In this document: piece by piece, positions 33,801-46,484 of the stretch
Position numbering within the stretch: the stretch's first letter is position 1
Layout: each line of letters begins with the position of its first letter
Position numbers and translations under genes: made by a program
Assembly: GCF_901000735.1 (NCBI RefSeq)
Contig: NC_081542.1
Location: 40,715,321 to 40,779,320 of the forward strand
DNA length: 64,000 nt
Source: Corylus avellana
Taxonomy: Eukaryota; Streptophyta; Magnoliopsida; Fagales; Betulaceae
Direction: 5' to 3'
The notes under the pieces: generated by a model
The model's input: the letters and a program-made list of their open reading frames with translations, nothing else
Databases searched by the model: none
Told to the model about the DNA's origin: nothing

Positions 33801-34224
33801 GAGCATGTTTGGGGTTGTTTTTGAAAAATATAGCTTTTAAGTAAAAAAAATACTTTTTGACAAAAGTTTCATTTTTTGTCCTTTATAGTCTGTTTATGAT
33901 TGTGTTTGAGAAATATAGTTTTTAAGTAAAAAAAAGTTTTTGGGCAAAAACTTCATTTTAAAACTTTTTCCAAAAGTACAATTTGGTAATTTTTAGATTT
34001 TTTAGACCATTAAAAGCGCTTTTATTTTTTTACCAAATGAATACTTTTTTTCTTCAAACGGACTTTTTGAGTGTTAAAAGCATTTTTAGGCCTCTCAAAC
34101 GCAATCTCAAAGCGCTTTTTTTTTTCTTTTTTTTTTTTTACCAAATTGGTATTTTTCTCTTCAAACGGACTTTTGAGTGTTAAACGTACTTTTAGGCCTC
34201 TCAAACGCACACTCAAACATGCTC
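33801..34224. mobile_element. Tourist-like (PIF/Harbinger) MITE
   Basis: The ends are GAGCATGTTTGG and, in reverse, GAGCATGTTTGAG. A 3-bp TAA is duplicated on both sides (33798-33800 and 34225-34227). The interior holds a direct repeat of AAACGGACTTTT-GAGTGTTAAA followed by TTTTAGGCCTCTCAAACGCA (about 34058-34115 and 34163-34210). No coding capacity. Confidence 0.85.
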
Positions 34225-34289
34225 TAAATATATTTTGGTTTGTTCTAAGAATCCAAGCTAGTGAGAGAATGTGAGATTATTTTTGGACT

Positions 34290-35760
34290 TAAGCAAGAAT
34301 TTGTGTTGGACGATTGATCGGTCTAGGCAACGAACGTTCAATGCTAATGCAACACTAACAACCGATCGGTCAAGTAAAGATTGATCGATGCAATCTGCAT
34401 GTAAATAAAATTTTGACATTTAAGCACAAGACATGATCATGGCAGGTCTATATAAGGAATAAGATGATACCCTTCAACAATTTTCATCCACTTTCATACC
34501 AAAAACCCTAGAGAGAGAGAGAGAGAGGATTCTTGAAGGTTTTAGATATTACTTTCAAGAGAGGTAAACTCTTGCTCTAATCTCGTTTCTTTTTCTGTAT
34601 TAAGCATATTTTCTGAGTGTTTAATTTTTGTTTAAGATGCAATTTTGTAATTGAGTATGAGAGTTTGTTGTTTAAGGATTCTATGTACGTGAATTTTTTG
34701 AGGATTGATAATGATTATTGAGTAAGTAGGTTATAATCTTTTGTAAGCATGTATATTATGTTACTTTATCGTGCATAAACTACTATTTAGTGTAGACCCA
34801 TGTGATTTGTAAATATTTTAAGAGAGATTTGTTGATGGGTTGAATTTTCTATGAGAAAGGTTGGAACTTCAATAGATTGTATATGGAGGCCTGATAAAAC
34901 AATGATATGGGTTATATTAAGATCTTAGATCGTGTCAAAATGGGTAAAGTTACGACCTTTTTAGAAAATTGAGCTTTTACCATACCACTGATCGATCCGC
35001 CAACAGTCGATCAATTGACGAAGCAACGATCGACTAGTGCTTGGACAGAAATACCATTTAGTCCAGATTTAAGTTTAAGAGCATTTTAGTTTGGACAAGA
35101 GACTAACGATAGAGCGTTGCGTGGATTTTGGAGTTGGTGAGTTCGAAGACGTTTCTTAAGGAGACTTATAAGACAAAGGTGAGTAAAATCATATAGACAC
35201 TTGTTATTATACCTTTTATGGCATATATATTTTATGTATCAAACGTGCATGCTTATTAGTTATTACTCACTTGAAATATATCATAGAATAATTATGAAAT
35301 CTATTTTCGTGAAACGGTTGATTAGAAAAGAGAATGACACATTGCGTGAGTTTATAAAAGCATGCATACATATAAAAGATACTGATTAATTATATCATAT
35401 GACATGATACTCCATGTACAGATGTCGACCATGAACTTACCATTATACAGGTTACAACCTAGGTCCATAGATCTTATATTTATCGTTGTTGGCCTTGGAT
35501 CTATTGATTTATAGGTGACTAGCGCAGCCATGTACAGGTGCCAGTCACAAACTACGCCATTACTAATGGTGTGGATCACTTGGGGTTAGACTCAGTCAGG
35601 TCACTAGTTGTGGCTTGCTATCATGTTTCATCATGACAATAGTGTTGTCTTATAAGTCTCACGGGGCAACACAAACCCTACTAGAAGGGGTTAAGAGCTC
35701 AGATACACTATATGGAGTTTAACTATGACATGTTCACATGAGATATTATATATTATATTT
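34290..35760 (+). mobile_element. LTR-like remnant, probably Ty3/Gypsy
   Basis: Contains a GGTCTATATAAGG promoter-like block (34445-34457), AAACCCTAGAGAGAG leader-like sequence, and a distal part (35160-35760) that parallels 38390-38960 next to a Gypsy coding remnant. Repeated GATCGATC motifs occur at 34310-34395 and 34985-35030. The exact ends were not found. Confidence 0.45.
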
Positions 35761-35769
35761 ATATTGCAC

Positions 35770-37740
35770 TAGTATGATTTTTTGCTTTGTTATTTGACAA
35801 GAATAAAAAAAATAAAAAGTAATTTTAAAACGCAGTTAATGAAAATATAATTTTTAATAACGCAGTTAAACGTTTGATAAAATTGTAATTCAACTTTTAA
35901 AATCACCCCCTTGCATTCAATTTAAAAACATTTTTAAATCATAATTCTTTTTCAACCAATCACTTTCCACAATTTTATTTAAAAATGCACATATAAGTAC
36001 AAAAAGATTTCATTTCATGCATTATAGTCAACTTATGATCAGTTGGTAGTTTGCATTTTATACGAGGCAGAAATGGAATTCCAAGTAACATTTTTATAAT
36101 TGAATCTTTTTGAGTGGATGTGAAAAAAATAAAGAAAACAGAATAGGATATATTTGCATCCATACCCTCCATTATTTTATCACAAATCTTCTTTGGTTTA
36201 ATAATTATGTCGATTATGCTGTACGAGAGAACATTATTAGTCCCTTTAGGATCTAAAAAAAAAACAAAGCATTTATAACAAAACTTTCAGGGATGCCTTT
36301 CCTTGCTAAGAACAAGCTTGATCACAAAGATTTCTTTTTCCCTATATTCTTTGTTTTTAAGATTTATGAGTCATTTTTCATCACATATCTTAACCTTTTC
36401 TTTTGTAAATTTACTATTTATCCACTATACGAAGATCCGTGAAAGATCGATCAAGATTTATTCAATCCTTTATCTACCCTTATATCACCAAAATTTTTTG
36501 TTTTTTTACATGTATGCACAAATGGAGGAAAATAAAGGAGAGATATTTGAATTAATAATATCCACTTTATAAGACGTGACTCCAGCCAATTGATAACACA
36601 TTAGTTCACTAAAGGCTTTGTTTGAGTTTTTACTTTTTAACTTTTGAAGTCCACAAAATCACACCATGAAAGATTAACTTGCATGTTAAGTTATAGGTAA
36701 AAAAAAACCTTGCATGTTAATTAAGTTACTTGCATTCTTTATGTAAGACATTCTCAAAAATAGTACATTGACAATTGGCAAACCCATATAGGAGGAGCAA
36801 TCAAATGAGACCTATTTTAAAATGTAATTACCCACTTAGCAAAAATAAATAGCTATTAATTTGAGAGAAGAATAATGTTAAAAACCATATTTTTATTTCA
36901 TTATCATCTCATTTTGTTGATGTGATAGTATTGTTAATCAATCCTTAATCTATTTTTTTAACAATGATTGATCGATACTGTCATGTTAAAGGAATAAAAT
37001 AGTAATAAGATAAAATTAAGTCTACCATCACTCTTAAAGAGAATCAAAACCCAACTAGGCAATCCTTTTTTTCTTGCCAGATGGATTAAAATTTTGCTGG
37101 TGATAAAGGTGGAAGATGAGTAGGTTAAGAAAGGTATAAAGAACACTTCCACTAACATCCACCAGATTCCTCTCTTGACGCCCCTTTCCTGTTTGAAGAC
37201 AAATCAAAAAGAAGGGCTATATTACTTTCTTTCTTTTTCTTTTTTCTTTTTCTTTTTTATCAAAAAAAAAAAAAAAAAAGTGGGCTATATTAAGCGGATT
37301 ACTAGTATATCTCTCACCCAAAAAAAAATTATATATATATATATATATATAATTTGAGGCTAAACTAGATTAGATATAAAGTGAGAAATGATAACTACCC
37401 AAATCAATTGTGTAATAGAGCAATTTGTCCTTTTATCCAAAATTAGAAAGACGAATCAGATGAAAAGTACGGATCTAAGAGAGAACTTCAAATCTATTGC
37501 CTAAGTCCAGTTATAGTTTTTTAATCTATAAGTTTTTATTTTTTATTTTGCATGAACATAGGACAAGGATATTATTTTTTGGGAAATTGTCACATACCTT
37601 CTAGGTTTTGGACTTGTAATAGATAAGTTCTGAGTTTCTAATTTTAAGTATCTTTGTCTTGACCATGCGACAAATATATTTTTTCTGTCAAATTTTCCAT
37701 CAAGTTTTTAACGGTAAAATGGCCGGCCAATTGACATTTT
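35770..37740. other. No gene seen
   Basis: AT-rich spacer without convincing frames. (AT)n at 37331-37350 and A/T runs near 37225-37280. Confidence 0.5.
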
Positions 37741-37744
37741 CACA

Positions 37745-37995
37745 GGTTGCCTTACGTTTGGATTTAGTAGGAATGCATGATGTCTTTCACGTTTCGATGT
37801 AAAGGAAATACATTCCCAACACAAACCTAGTGATTGAGTATGAACCGTTAAAAATTCAAGAAGGGCTAATGCATACTGAAAAGCATGTGCAGATTCTAGA
37901 TCACAAAGAACAAGTGTTGCGCACCAAAATGATTCATATCCTCAAGGTATTATGGCGTAATCACGAAGTCGATGAAGCATCATGGGAAGCGGAGC
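37745..37995 (+). pseudogene. C-terminal remnant of Ty3/Gypsy polyprotein
   Basis: Translation shows GMHDVFHVS, YIPNTNLVIEYEPLKIQEGL, HVQILDHKEQVLRTK and VLWRNHEVDEASWEAE. This is the well-known end of plant Gypsy integrase (HDVFHVSMLRKY ... VKVLWRNH..EEATWE). Frames change between the first and second blocks, so it is dead. Plus strand, upstream of LTR-like sequence. Confidence 0.88.
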
Positions 37996-37999
37996 TGGC

Positions 38000-38200
38000 A
38001 GGGACGGAGGAAGGGGGGGATTGACAAGGGCCCCCCCCCAAATGACAAATTATTTTTTTTTTTTAAAGGTAATTAAAAACAATTTTTTATGGTTTTTTGT
38101 TTATTTTTTGCTAATGAGCCCCTGCCCATTAAATTTTTTCAGCCATGACCCCTGCCCATTTTCAAGGCTAGCTATGACCCTGGGAGCGGGATATGTAGAA
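38000..38200 (+). repeat. G/C-run and GCCCCTGCCCATTAAA repeat insertion
   Basis: GGGGGGATTGACAAGGGCCC followed by two GACCCCTGCCCATT units. It resembles the CCCACCCATTAAA repeats at 59130-59600 and separates the Gypsy coding remnant from its LTR-like sequence. Confidence 0.5.
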
Positions 38201-39010
38201 TCGTTATTCATATATGTTTGATGATTGATTGTGGAGCATAGGAGCATGGCAATAATACCCACAGATCCCAATTGCATGTGAAACTATTCTTTTTGCGAGC
38301 TGATAAATTTGGGAGTAAAGATTGATGATGATTGGTATAGTATGGGCAATATCGACTATAACGCTCTTGATGACCTACGACACGACTTTTTACATATTTT
38401 TGAGGACCGATACTTGTTATTATTTTCTTTTCGCATAGCATGATTATTTTATATATCAAACTTGCATGTTTATAACTCACATGAAATACATTTTAGATTA
38501 CTGTAAACTCTATTTTGTGAAAATTAATGGTAAATAAACAAAATAATGAAAATGACGAGTTTGTAAATGCATGCGTGTAAAAGATGGCAAAGAATAAATT
38601 GCATTGTATGACATGGTACATCAGTATATGCGGAATAACGACCATGAGCTTACTAAAATTATAAGGATTAACCTTATGGTTAGAAGATGTTTATGATTAT
38701 GCTTAGTCTTAAATCCAATGGTTGTTTCGTGACAAACACAACCATGTTTGAGTAGTGGTCAATATATATAGACGAATGTTATTAGCCGCGTAGGCCATCA
38801 AAGGTCAGACTTGGTCGAATTGTTAGCGATGGATGGTACGCGTACAATATCTGAGGCACCGGTATTGTATTATAAGTCCCTTGAATTAGTGCTAATCCTA
38901 CTGGGAATAGGTTAGTATTTCGGATAAACCATATATTGTTTAACTATAACATAATTCTCTTATTACAATATACATGTAAACTATTTAGCTTCAGAGTATG
39001 GGACTAGAAT
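38200..39010 (+). mobile_element. Ty3/Gypsy LTR remnant
   Basis: Parallels 35160-35760 (ATATCAAACTTGCATG, ACTCACATGAAATA, ACGAGTTTGTAAATGCATGC, TGACATGGTAC, ACCATGAGCTTAC). Its position after the polyprotein remnant fits a 3' LTR. It is strongly diverged. Confidence 0.55.
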
Positions 39011-39109
39011 GTGACAACTATAAGTCAATAACTCTCCCATCCCATGGGCCATTGTTGTGTGTGCATATATATATTGAGCTGTGTACATGTATATGTACAA
39101 GAGCATGGG

Positions 39110-39775
39110 CGTGTTAGAGAAAGGAGAAAGAGAAAGATGGGAGTTTCATTTTCAAGGGAAAAAGTGATGCCATTTATAACTGGACCTAGGCTGGCAGCTG
39201 CCCAACTATAGACATCTCATCCAATTCCTAATGATATATGACTTCAAATATCTCAATCGACAGCCCTTCTGCATTCCTTATTGCATTTTACTTTCAAGCC
39301 ATACAAAAGAAAACCTCCAATATTTTTGAACCTTTGATGATCAAATGAGCTGAAAAAATGAAGAGAAAATGCTTTAAAAACACAGAAAATCAGTTATTTA
39401 TCTTCCATGACTCAGGGTGGTAAAGCAAGCTTTTTAAAAAAGAAGAAGATCCATTATCACAAAACTTTCTGCATTCTTAGAGAAATTTGAGTGTAATTAA
39501 TAATGAGTATGCTGAAAGTAGTGGAGAATATAGGAACTGATTCCCTATGAAAGGCCGAAAGGTCTAAAAAGTCATATCATGATATTTTAATAACCCTTTT
39601 TTTGATCTGATCATCAAGTTTCATTTACATTATTAAATCTATCACAAAAATCCGTACACCCCCTCTAAAAAGTGCTTCTTTTAGGTTTGTAATGTGTTCT
39701 TAACGTATCAGTCTACGTAAGTGCCTCACTTTTCACTTGGGGTTAAATAATGAAGATTTAGAATTAAGGCCTTAA
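39110..39775 (-). pseudogene. Degenerate duplicate of the OPA3-like gene 3' region, last exon missing
   Basis: Blocks match 40395-41625 in the same order: AAAAGTGATGC, ATTTTACTTTC-AAGC, GACTCAGGGTGGTAA, GGAGAATATAGGAACTGATT, CTAAAAAGTCATAT and CACTTGGG-TTAAATA. The parallel copy contains the final exon of the OPA3-like gene (40771-40929), but no such exon lies here. Confidence 0.65.
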
Positions 39776-40395
39776 ACGAATCGAATTGTTCATAAACCGT
39801 TTGCGCATTGATTTTTGACTTCTGGGTTTGGAATTACGCATACAATATGTCTATTTAATTGTGATTTTAAATGTTACAAAAAAAAAAAATGAGTCTTCAT
39901 TTTAGCATTACTCGTTTATTTAAGAAAACAGGATATAACTCTAAAATAAAATCCTCGTGACATCCTATAGAGGTAGATTGTTCATGAATATAGCATGAAT
40001 AGTTTGTACTGATTTTTGTGACTTGTGGGGTGGGATTGGAATTCTCTCACAATCCCATGTGCTGAAACAGCTCAGAGTCTAGTCAAGTTCTTTTGTCATG
40101 TAAAAGTCTTGCTCTTTGTTTCTACTTTAAATTTCTAGAGACTTGTCCCTCCTCCTTGGTGAGAGGTTTTCCCTCCGCCTTATACAGTTTGTTCTGGGAG
40201 AGGAGGTTTCCCTCCTCCCGCTTGTGGGCCACACGAGCCTCCACACTATCCCCCTTCTCACCGAAGTTACTGTCTTGGGGCTAATTTTGTGCTGCTTTTG
40301 TAAAATACCTACCATCATGATGGTCCATTAAATGATTACAGTATCTCTCCACATCAGTAAACATACATGCATGTGTGCATCATGCTAGTATTGTG
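39776..40395. other. No gene seen between the two OPA3-region copies
   Basis: Contains a GC-richer patch 40140-40265 with a GGGAGAGGAGG/CCTCCTCCC inverted repeat (40195-40220). The frames there match nothing I know. Confidence 0.4.
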
Positions 40396-40770
40396 TTTGT
40401 GTGAGAAGAAAGAGAGAAAGGGGAGTGCCGATTTCCAGGGGAAAAGTGATGCACCTCTGCTGGCAGTATCTGATACAAATAATGTATCACTCAAACTGTA
40501 CATATCTTAAGAGATAACCATTTTATATTCCTTTGTTTCATTTTATTTTCCAGCAATACAAACAACCCCATTTTTTGAGTTTTGATAGTATACATTTACA
40601 AATGGGGTTAGGTGAAGCCAAAACTCAATCTGAAAAGATGACCCCAAGGTCAAAAGAATGGGAAGAAGGTCAACAAAAATGCTTTCCCCTCATGAGAGGG
40701 AACTAGTTTGATAAATTAGAAATTTTGTTACAAAAATGAAATTTACTTGAAGAATATTCTTGTGCTTAGA

Positions 40771-43700
40771 TCAAGCTGGTTTGGCTGCCTTTCCAGTTTC
40801 TATATTAGTGTGCCTGATGTTGAAAAGACCACCCAGTCCTCGTCCCTTGGCAAGCTGCTCCAGTTCCTCAAGTTTTTGCTTAAGAAGTTCCACTTCTCTT
40901 GCTAACTCTTCGTCTCTTTGCCTCATTGCCTAGTAAAAAGTGAATAAAGAGGCCTGTGAATTAGGTGCACTAAAAAAATTTATACTCATCTTTCTGAGAA
41001 CCACAAAAGGAACAGTGGTCATAAAATGGTGTCTGTATGACTATTATTCACTATTTTCTTAACATTTCACCACAAAAATGAAGGGAAAAAGAAAATCACA
41101 ATGCCATCTTCTTTAACAATTGAGTTATGTCATGTATCTTCCCCCGACTCAGGGTGGTAATAACCAATGCAATATCTGCCTTCAGATCATTGTCTTCACC
41201 AACACAACACCATTAAATATGGTAGCTTAATTCAGGTCAATCCATAAAAAAAAAAAAAAATTCTTGCAACAATTCAAAGAGGGGTTCTGATTTAAGCATC
41301 CCCCAGGAAACTCTTAAAAAGGAGATTCATTATCTCAAAACTTTGTACATTCTTAGAGCAAGAGAAGAAGTGTGATTAATGATGGGTACGTTAGAATTAG
41401 TGGGGAATATAGGAACTGATTCCGTCTGAAAGACTGAGAAGACTAAAAAGTCATATTATTGTACATTAGAAACACTTATTTATACAATCATGAAGTTTTA
41501 TTAATATTAATTTATCACAACCTCAGTACAGCTGCTTCTATAAAAAGTGTTTCTTAGGTTTGCAAGATGATATTCACATATCAGTCTATGGACACTTTCA
41601 CTTGGGCTTAAATAGTGAAGGTAGAATGTCCAGCTTATCTGTCACTATAGTTATTATATATTGTGTCAGTGCCATACTATTAACTTGTGACAAAATAAAA
41701 TTACTACATGACCATGATCGCCCACCCCCCCCCCACCTCCCCCCCCTTGCGAAAAATGATGGCAGCAACAGACCATTAAAACAAAGACCTGCTGTGAGGT
41801 CCAACTCCCTGATAATTGAGGAGAATTGGATAACTTTTGTTTAGTTCCATTACTTCGCCTTGATAATTTAAGTTGAAGAAAATAGATCATTTACAAAAAG
41901 AAGAGGAAATAGGAAGAAAAGTGGAGGTTTAAATATTTACTAATGTTTGTTATTCAACCATAGCGTATAAGGTATCCAGAGCTCAACTAGACATATTTAA
42001 CGACATTTCAAGAAATTTGTGTTTGTCAAGATTTTTTTTTCCTTTTGATGCATGACTGTCTATCAAAAGAACTCCAGATATCTCATGGAACCAAAGGAAT
42101 AAACACAAGGGTTTAAGTATCAATATCACCTCAAATTCTTGCTTGCGTAATTCCTCCTTTCTGGCTTCTGATCTAGAACTTCTTTGCACCTCAAAGATCA
42201 CTGCAGCTCCTGCAACCTTGTATATATAGAAATTTGGCTGAGTGATCACATAAGGATCTATTCACATAAAATTAGTTTTTAGGGCAATAAGCATGTAATT
42301 TGTGTGTGTGTGTGTATTTATAATATGCATGTATATGTATGTGTATCAGATAACTTAGATCCTCATCCCCTTGGTACAAACTATAAAGCTACTCTCCATA
42401 AATTACAGACAATACATCGAAGTATGGGGTTGCATTCCCAATGGTCAGATACAACCTAAGGAGGGTAGAAATGCTCTACAGTCGTATGCTCACGAAATTG
42501 TAGGCAGTAACAATGGTTAAGTGCTCACCAAACAATTATTCAACTTTTAGGTGTTGATCTAACTATGTTTGTGTTGCAATACATATTCTCAATGTCCAAG
42601 AGTGACACAAGAGAGTACACAACTTCTGGTGTACTATTAATTATAGGCATCAAAAATATAATTTGGCTGTTGATGGGGAAAAATTGGAGTCCGATTCGGG
42701 TTCAGTTCAAGAATGAATAAATAAGTAGTGACTGCAATTCATGTTAACAAAAAAGGAAAAGCATCCACATATTGTAATTTGGATATATATATATATTTTA
42801 TGGTATGCAAATAACAAGCAAATATCATCTTATACTGGTTATATATTGTTGACAAAGAAAATTCCGTACGCAGTTGGAATATTAGTTGACACATATCATA
42901 GCTTTGTTGTTCTCATCTAAGCACTAGTATTTCTCTTATATTAAACACAACCACGATTAACACAAAAACAGTGGAGTATTTTTTTTTTCCTCAATAGTCA
43001 GGTTTAAGGCTATTGCCTACAGGGAAATCAAGTCAGCAATAACAAACTCATGGACTTGTTTCTCATAAGCTAGACAAGTCAACTCAGAATGCCATTAACA
43101 CTGGCCTTGTGGTTCAGCCATATAATTGTCTCACCCAATTGCCTAATGTGGTGAGATCAAGTCCTACTAGGCACTTTTACCCATCTGATTAGTAGTATCC
43201 CTAGTGCGTCCTGTGAGCACAAGCTACTTCATTATTGACATTCCCATGCCCAAACCTCATTTTCAAGGGTAATACAAAGAAAGAAAGCAAAAGCATCAAA
43301 AGTCAATGAAATTTCAAGCCAACAGTATAGAGTTTGCTCAGATCTAACTTGTGCTACGTTTTGATATAGGAATTAGATATCTCACTTCCAGTCAATCCTC
43401 TCACTGCTTTAGAATCAACCTATTCAGGATCGCATTATATCTCATAAACCTAATCAACCTACATAGAATTAAGTCTCTAAATTGGATTTAATTGTACACA
43501 ATAAAACAAAAATACTTCTTAGTCAGATCCAAGTTCTTACTTGAGTCATCCTTGAAGGCAAATCAGCTTTGAAAAATTATGCAAACAAGTAAATAAATGA
43601 TACCGAGAATACGAAGAGTTCCCCAATAAGATCTGCAGCAGCCTGAACAGCTTTTTCTTCATTCAAAGGGCGAATCTCAACATCTGTTGCATGGCCATAT

Positions 43701-44753
43701 ATGCGTCTCTGGATTTGTGTTGTGAACCTATGGTTTGCCTGGTTCCAATTATCAGCATTAAGAATAAAACATTCTAGTGTCCAGAAATGTATACAACTAA
43801 TACATAAACAATCAACTATGGAACAATTAGATGTTTGTGAATATCACCTGTGTAGCATATGTACACTAGAAATTTTCACAAACTGATTCAGAAAACAGAA
43901 GCTTCCAAGATAATTAAACACAAGCAGAACAAGAAATATATGAACACGCCCAGCTGACTCCTAGCAAGGCAAAGGACAGCCAGCTCTTGAGGGCCCAGCA
44001 TATCGCCATACCGATGGCCATGAGCCCAGCAAATCATCAAAATATGGGCACACCCTCACCAAAAGGACGCCATCAAACAGACAATCCCCCCTATGCTAGC
44101 TCAGCTAACTGAATGCCACACCATCTCTAACGAATTGAGGGGGGAATCTCAATGTCAGGAAACCAACTTTTAGCAGAAACCCCTCAAAACCCGAGAGGGA
44201 TGCAACCTAAATAAGGAGTCCAGCACCGCTTATCAGGTATGCAATCCAACCCTTAGCCAAAAACCGTTAGAGTTCGTTCTTTCATGCATTTGCTAACTTG
44301 GGTGTCGGAGTGGCCTCACCGAATTCCACCAGTGAGCCTTTCTAACCCCCTTTATTTTTTGTAGAGCTCCTCCCTAGAAGGTGGTCCAAAGGCCACTCTG
44401 GGTCTTTGCACCAACTATATATAGTGGTATAATATGTACAAGTTTTCATTCAAAGTTTCTACACAACAAAATGAACAATGGCTTATGGCTTTATGTCCAC
44501 AATTTATTCATGTCTACTATGATATTCCATTGGGTTACTGATCAACATCAACACCCATGTCATCAAAATGAGATCAGAAATGTGTTTGCATCAGGTAAAA
44601 GTATGAGATCGCGGGGTTTAGTACCTGGGCCATGTCGATGATCAATTGGCGGAACCTGGGGTGAAACTTAGCCTGTTGCTTTAGCCTGCTAGCCAAGGGT
44701 TTACTGAGAGTCTTCAAGGCCAACGTCCCTAGCTTCAATAGCGGGAGTACCAT
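40771..44753 (-). CDS. OPA3-like protein
   Basis: Four exons: 44625-44753 (start), 43604-43738, 42130-42216 and 40771-40929 (TGA), all phase 0, giving 169 residues. The start region MVLPLLKLGTLALKTLSKPL with ASRLKQQAKFHPRFRQ is the typical OPA3 N-terminus. It is followed by GELFVFSVAGAAVIFEVQRS (a hydrophobic segment running into the family-diagnostic IFEVQRSSRSEARKEE) and a C-terminal coiled-coil rich in Glu, Leu and Lys. OPA3 proteins sit at mitochondria or peroxisomes and affect their shape and lipid metabolism in animals; the plant role is little known. The length is normal. The introns hold repeat sequences (43085-43200, 43930-44400). Confidence 0.95.
41119..41625. repeat. OPA3 intron 3 part duplicated at 39.4-39.8 kb
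   Basis: Direct repeat with the segment 39365-39775. A C-run tract follows at 41725-41750. Confidence 0.65.
43085..43205 (+). repeat. Possible tRNA-derived repeat in OPA3 intron
   Basis: TTGTGGTTCAGCCATATAA could be a degenerate A box, and GAGATCAAGTCCTACT fits the B-box pattern GWTCRANNC about 60 bp on. No A-rich tail is adjacent. Weak. Confidence 0.35.
43930..44400. mobile_element. LTR-type repeat fragment in OPA3 first intron
   Basis: GC-richer than the rest of the intron, with TTGCTAACTTGGGTGTCGGA followed by GTGGCCTCACCG. This resembles the ACTTG-GCGTCGGAGTG block that ends many plant LTRs. No paired LTR or coding sequence was found. Confidence 0.4.
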
Positions 44754-44759
44754 TACGAC

Positions 44760-45110
44760 TAGTTTTAATTATTAGTGAGCACCAAGTGCTTGATCTTTGG
44801 CCTATTTGAACAAAGGAAATGCGAGGTTAGAAATGCTCAAAATTGGTGGATATAAAGAGGGTTGTGGTCAATGTTGGTATTGTAGGTTGGACTGGATCAG
44901 AGGTCGGGTTTCTTGAGGAAGAGGGCAGAGGAGGCTGCGAGCGCCAAAGGTCAAAGGAAAAGGAAGAGGGCGTTAATTTGAGAAATGGGGTTGTTAAGCT
45001 ATGTTTACATGAATTAGATTCTTAGAATATGTTTACTTCACACTTTTTTAGGATAGGTAAATGGCATCCGGTTTACATGTTGTTATTAAAATAACAGTAT
45101 GTATGTTGTA
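44760..45110. promoter_or_regulatory. Upstream region of the OPA3-like gene
   Basis: About 350 bp between the start codon and the first MITE. It would contain the promoter on the minus strand; I see no clear TATA box. Confidence 0.3.
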
Positions 45111-45114
45111 GTGT

Positions 45115-45222
45115 AAGCAACGATTAAGATTGAATCTCTTAAAATCTTTTTTCATTTTCTCTTTCCTATTAAAAGCTTCTCAAAATAAGCCAACTTTTAG
45201 ATTCAATCTTGATCATTGCTTA
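45115..45222. mobile_element. Small MITE, about 108 bp
   Basis: The left end AAGCAACGATTAAGATTGAA pairs with the right end TTCAATCTTGATCATTGCTT. A TA dinucleotide flanks both sides. It abuts the next MITE. Confidence 0.75.
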
Positions 45223-45609
45223 GAGCATTCCCAGCAGTTTCTTCCTCATTTTTCTTATATTTAAGTATACAAACTACTTTTTGCTTCCCTATATCAAAAT
45301 ACATCTCAATAGTTTTCCTTAATCATTCTGACATTCCCTATATTATTAAAATATATTTTTTTAATTATATTATATACATGAGAGGAGAGATGAGAGAAAA
45401 TTGTGAGAGGAGAGAGAATCATTTTTTTATATTTTAATAATCATAAGAATTGCAATAGTGGAACCTAAAACATTGGGTTATACTGTAGCAATCCTAATGT
45501 TTAGGGTTCATTTAGGGAGTTTGCTGTGGGACCTTTTTTGCAATTTTTTGGACATATTTCATAAACTTAGGGAACAGTCTCCCTTATAGGGAGTCTAGTG
45601 GGAATGCTC
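45223..45609. mobile_element. Tourist-like MITE with TTA target duplication
   Basis: The ends GAGCATTCCCAGCAG and AGTGGGAATGCTC are inverted repeats. TTA is present at 45220-45222 and 45610-45612. It inserted at the exact edge of the preceding MITE. Confidence 0.85.
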
Positions 45610-45619
45610 TTATACTACA

Positions 45620-46484
45620 GCATATTATTGCATATATGCTATTATTTTAAGGGTTAAACACTAAAAACCCTTTAGGGTTTGAACACTTTATTTTTTTTTC
45701 CTTAAGTTTTGATCTGTATCACAGGAGATACCTGTAGTTTTGATAAGTATCAAATTGGTTCTTCCATCCATTGGCCCCGTTAGTTGACTTAACAGAAGTC
45801 CACGTCACTGATATGTGGACCAATTAAAATTCGACACCTGTGGCCACCTAATTAAATTTTTTATTTTTTATTTAAAAAAAAAAAAAAAAAAATTGGCCCT
45901 TTAACCAGCCACCCCCTTTGGCCATGGGGGTGGCTAAAACCACCCTCAAACACCCCCTTGGCCCAAGGGGGTGGCCAATTCGGCCAGATGGATAATTTAC
46001 CGGCATGGGTAATGGCGTCTGGCATCCAATTGGGCGGTGGCAGCGGCGTGATGGGTTGTTAATGTAAATGGTAGATGATGAGTTTTTTAATCCGGTGTTT
46101 TGTTCTCATTTTGTTATCTTGTTTTAAGTTGAGGTGTCAACCTCTTATTGGTGGGCACAAATGTCTTGGTTTGTGCCAAGACCTCATAGAAGTTATTCTC
46201 AATGTAGTATTATTTTTTTGTATTTCAAGTTAATGTGTCTGCTTTTTATTAGATGGTGCAAAACATTTCGTTCAGATCACGAGCTCATTGGAGTTATTCT
46301 CCGTGTGAATATGAAATGTTAATGGTACATTTTAAAGATTTTAGCATCTTTTATATGTAAATAATATTTTGATAATATAAATCAAAGATGTACACTACTA
46401 ATTTGTTAAATTTTTTTATTTTTTGTTATTGAAACAAAAATGTTGACAAAGAAAAAGAAAACCCAAAATACAAGGGTTAGTGCC
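45620..46484. repeat. MITE arm with GGGGGTGGCC core, then degenerate direct repeat
   Basis: 45650-45860 looks like one arm of a MITE. 45890-45985 is the GGCCACCCCC / GGGGGTGGCC core seen elsewhere. 46125-46320 holds two diverged copies of a unit ending GAAGTTATTCTC / GGAGTTATTCTC. No gene seen. Confidence 0.5.

Noticed and set aside
40093..40331. Overlapping Ser/Leu-rich frames on both strands
   Set aside because: Caused by the CCTCC/GGAGG inverted repeat patch; frames on both strands are equally open.
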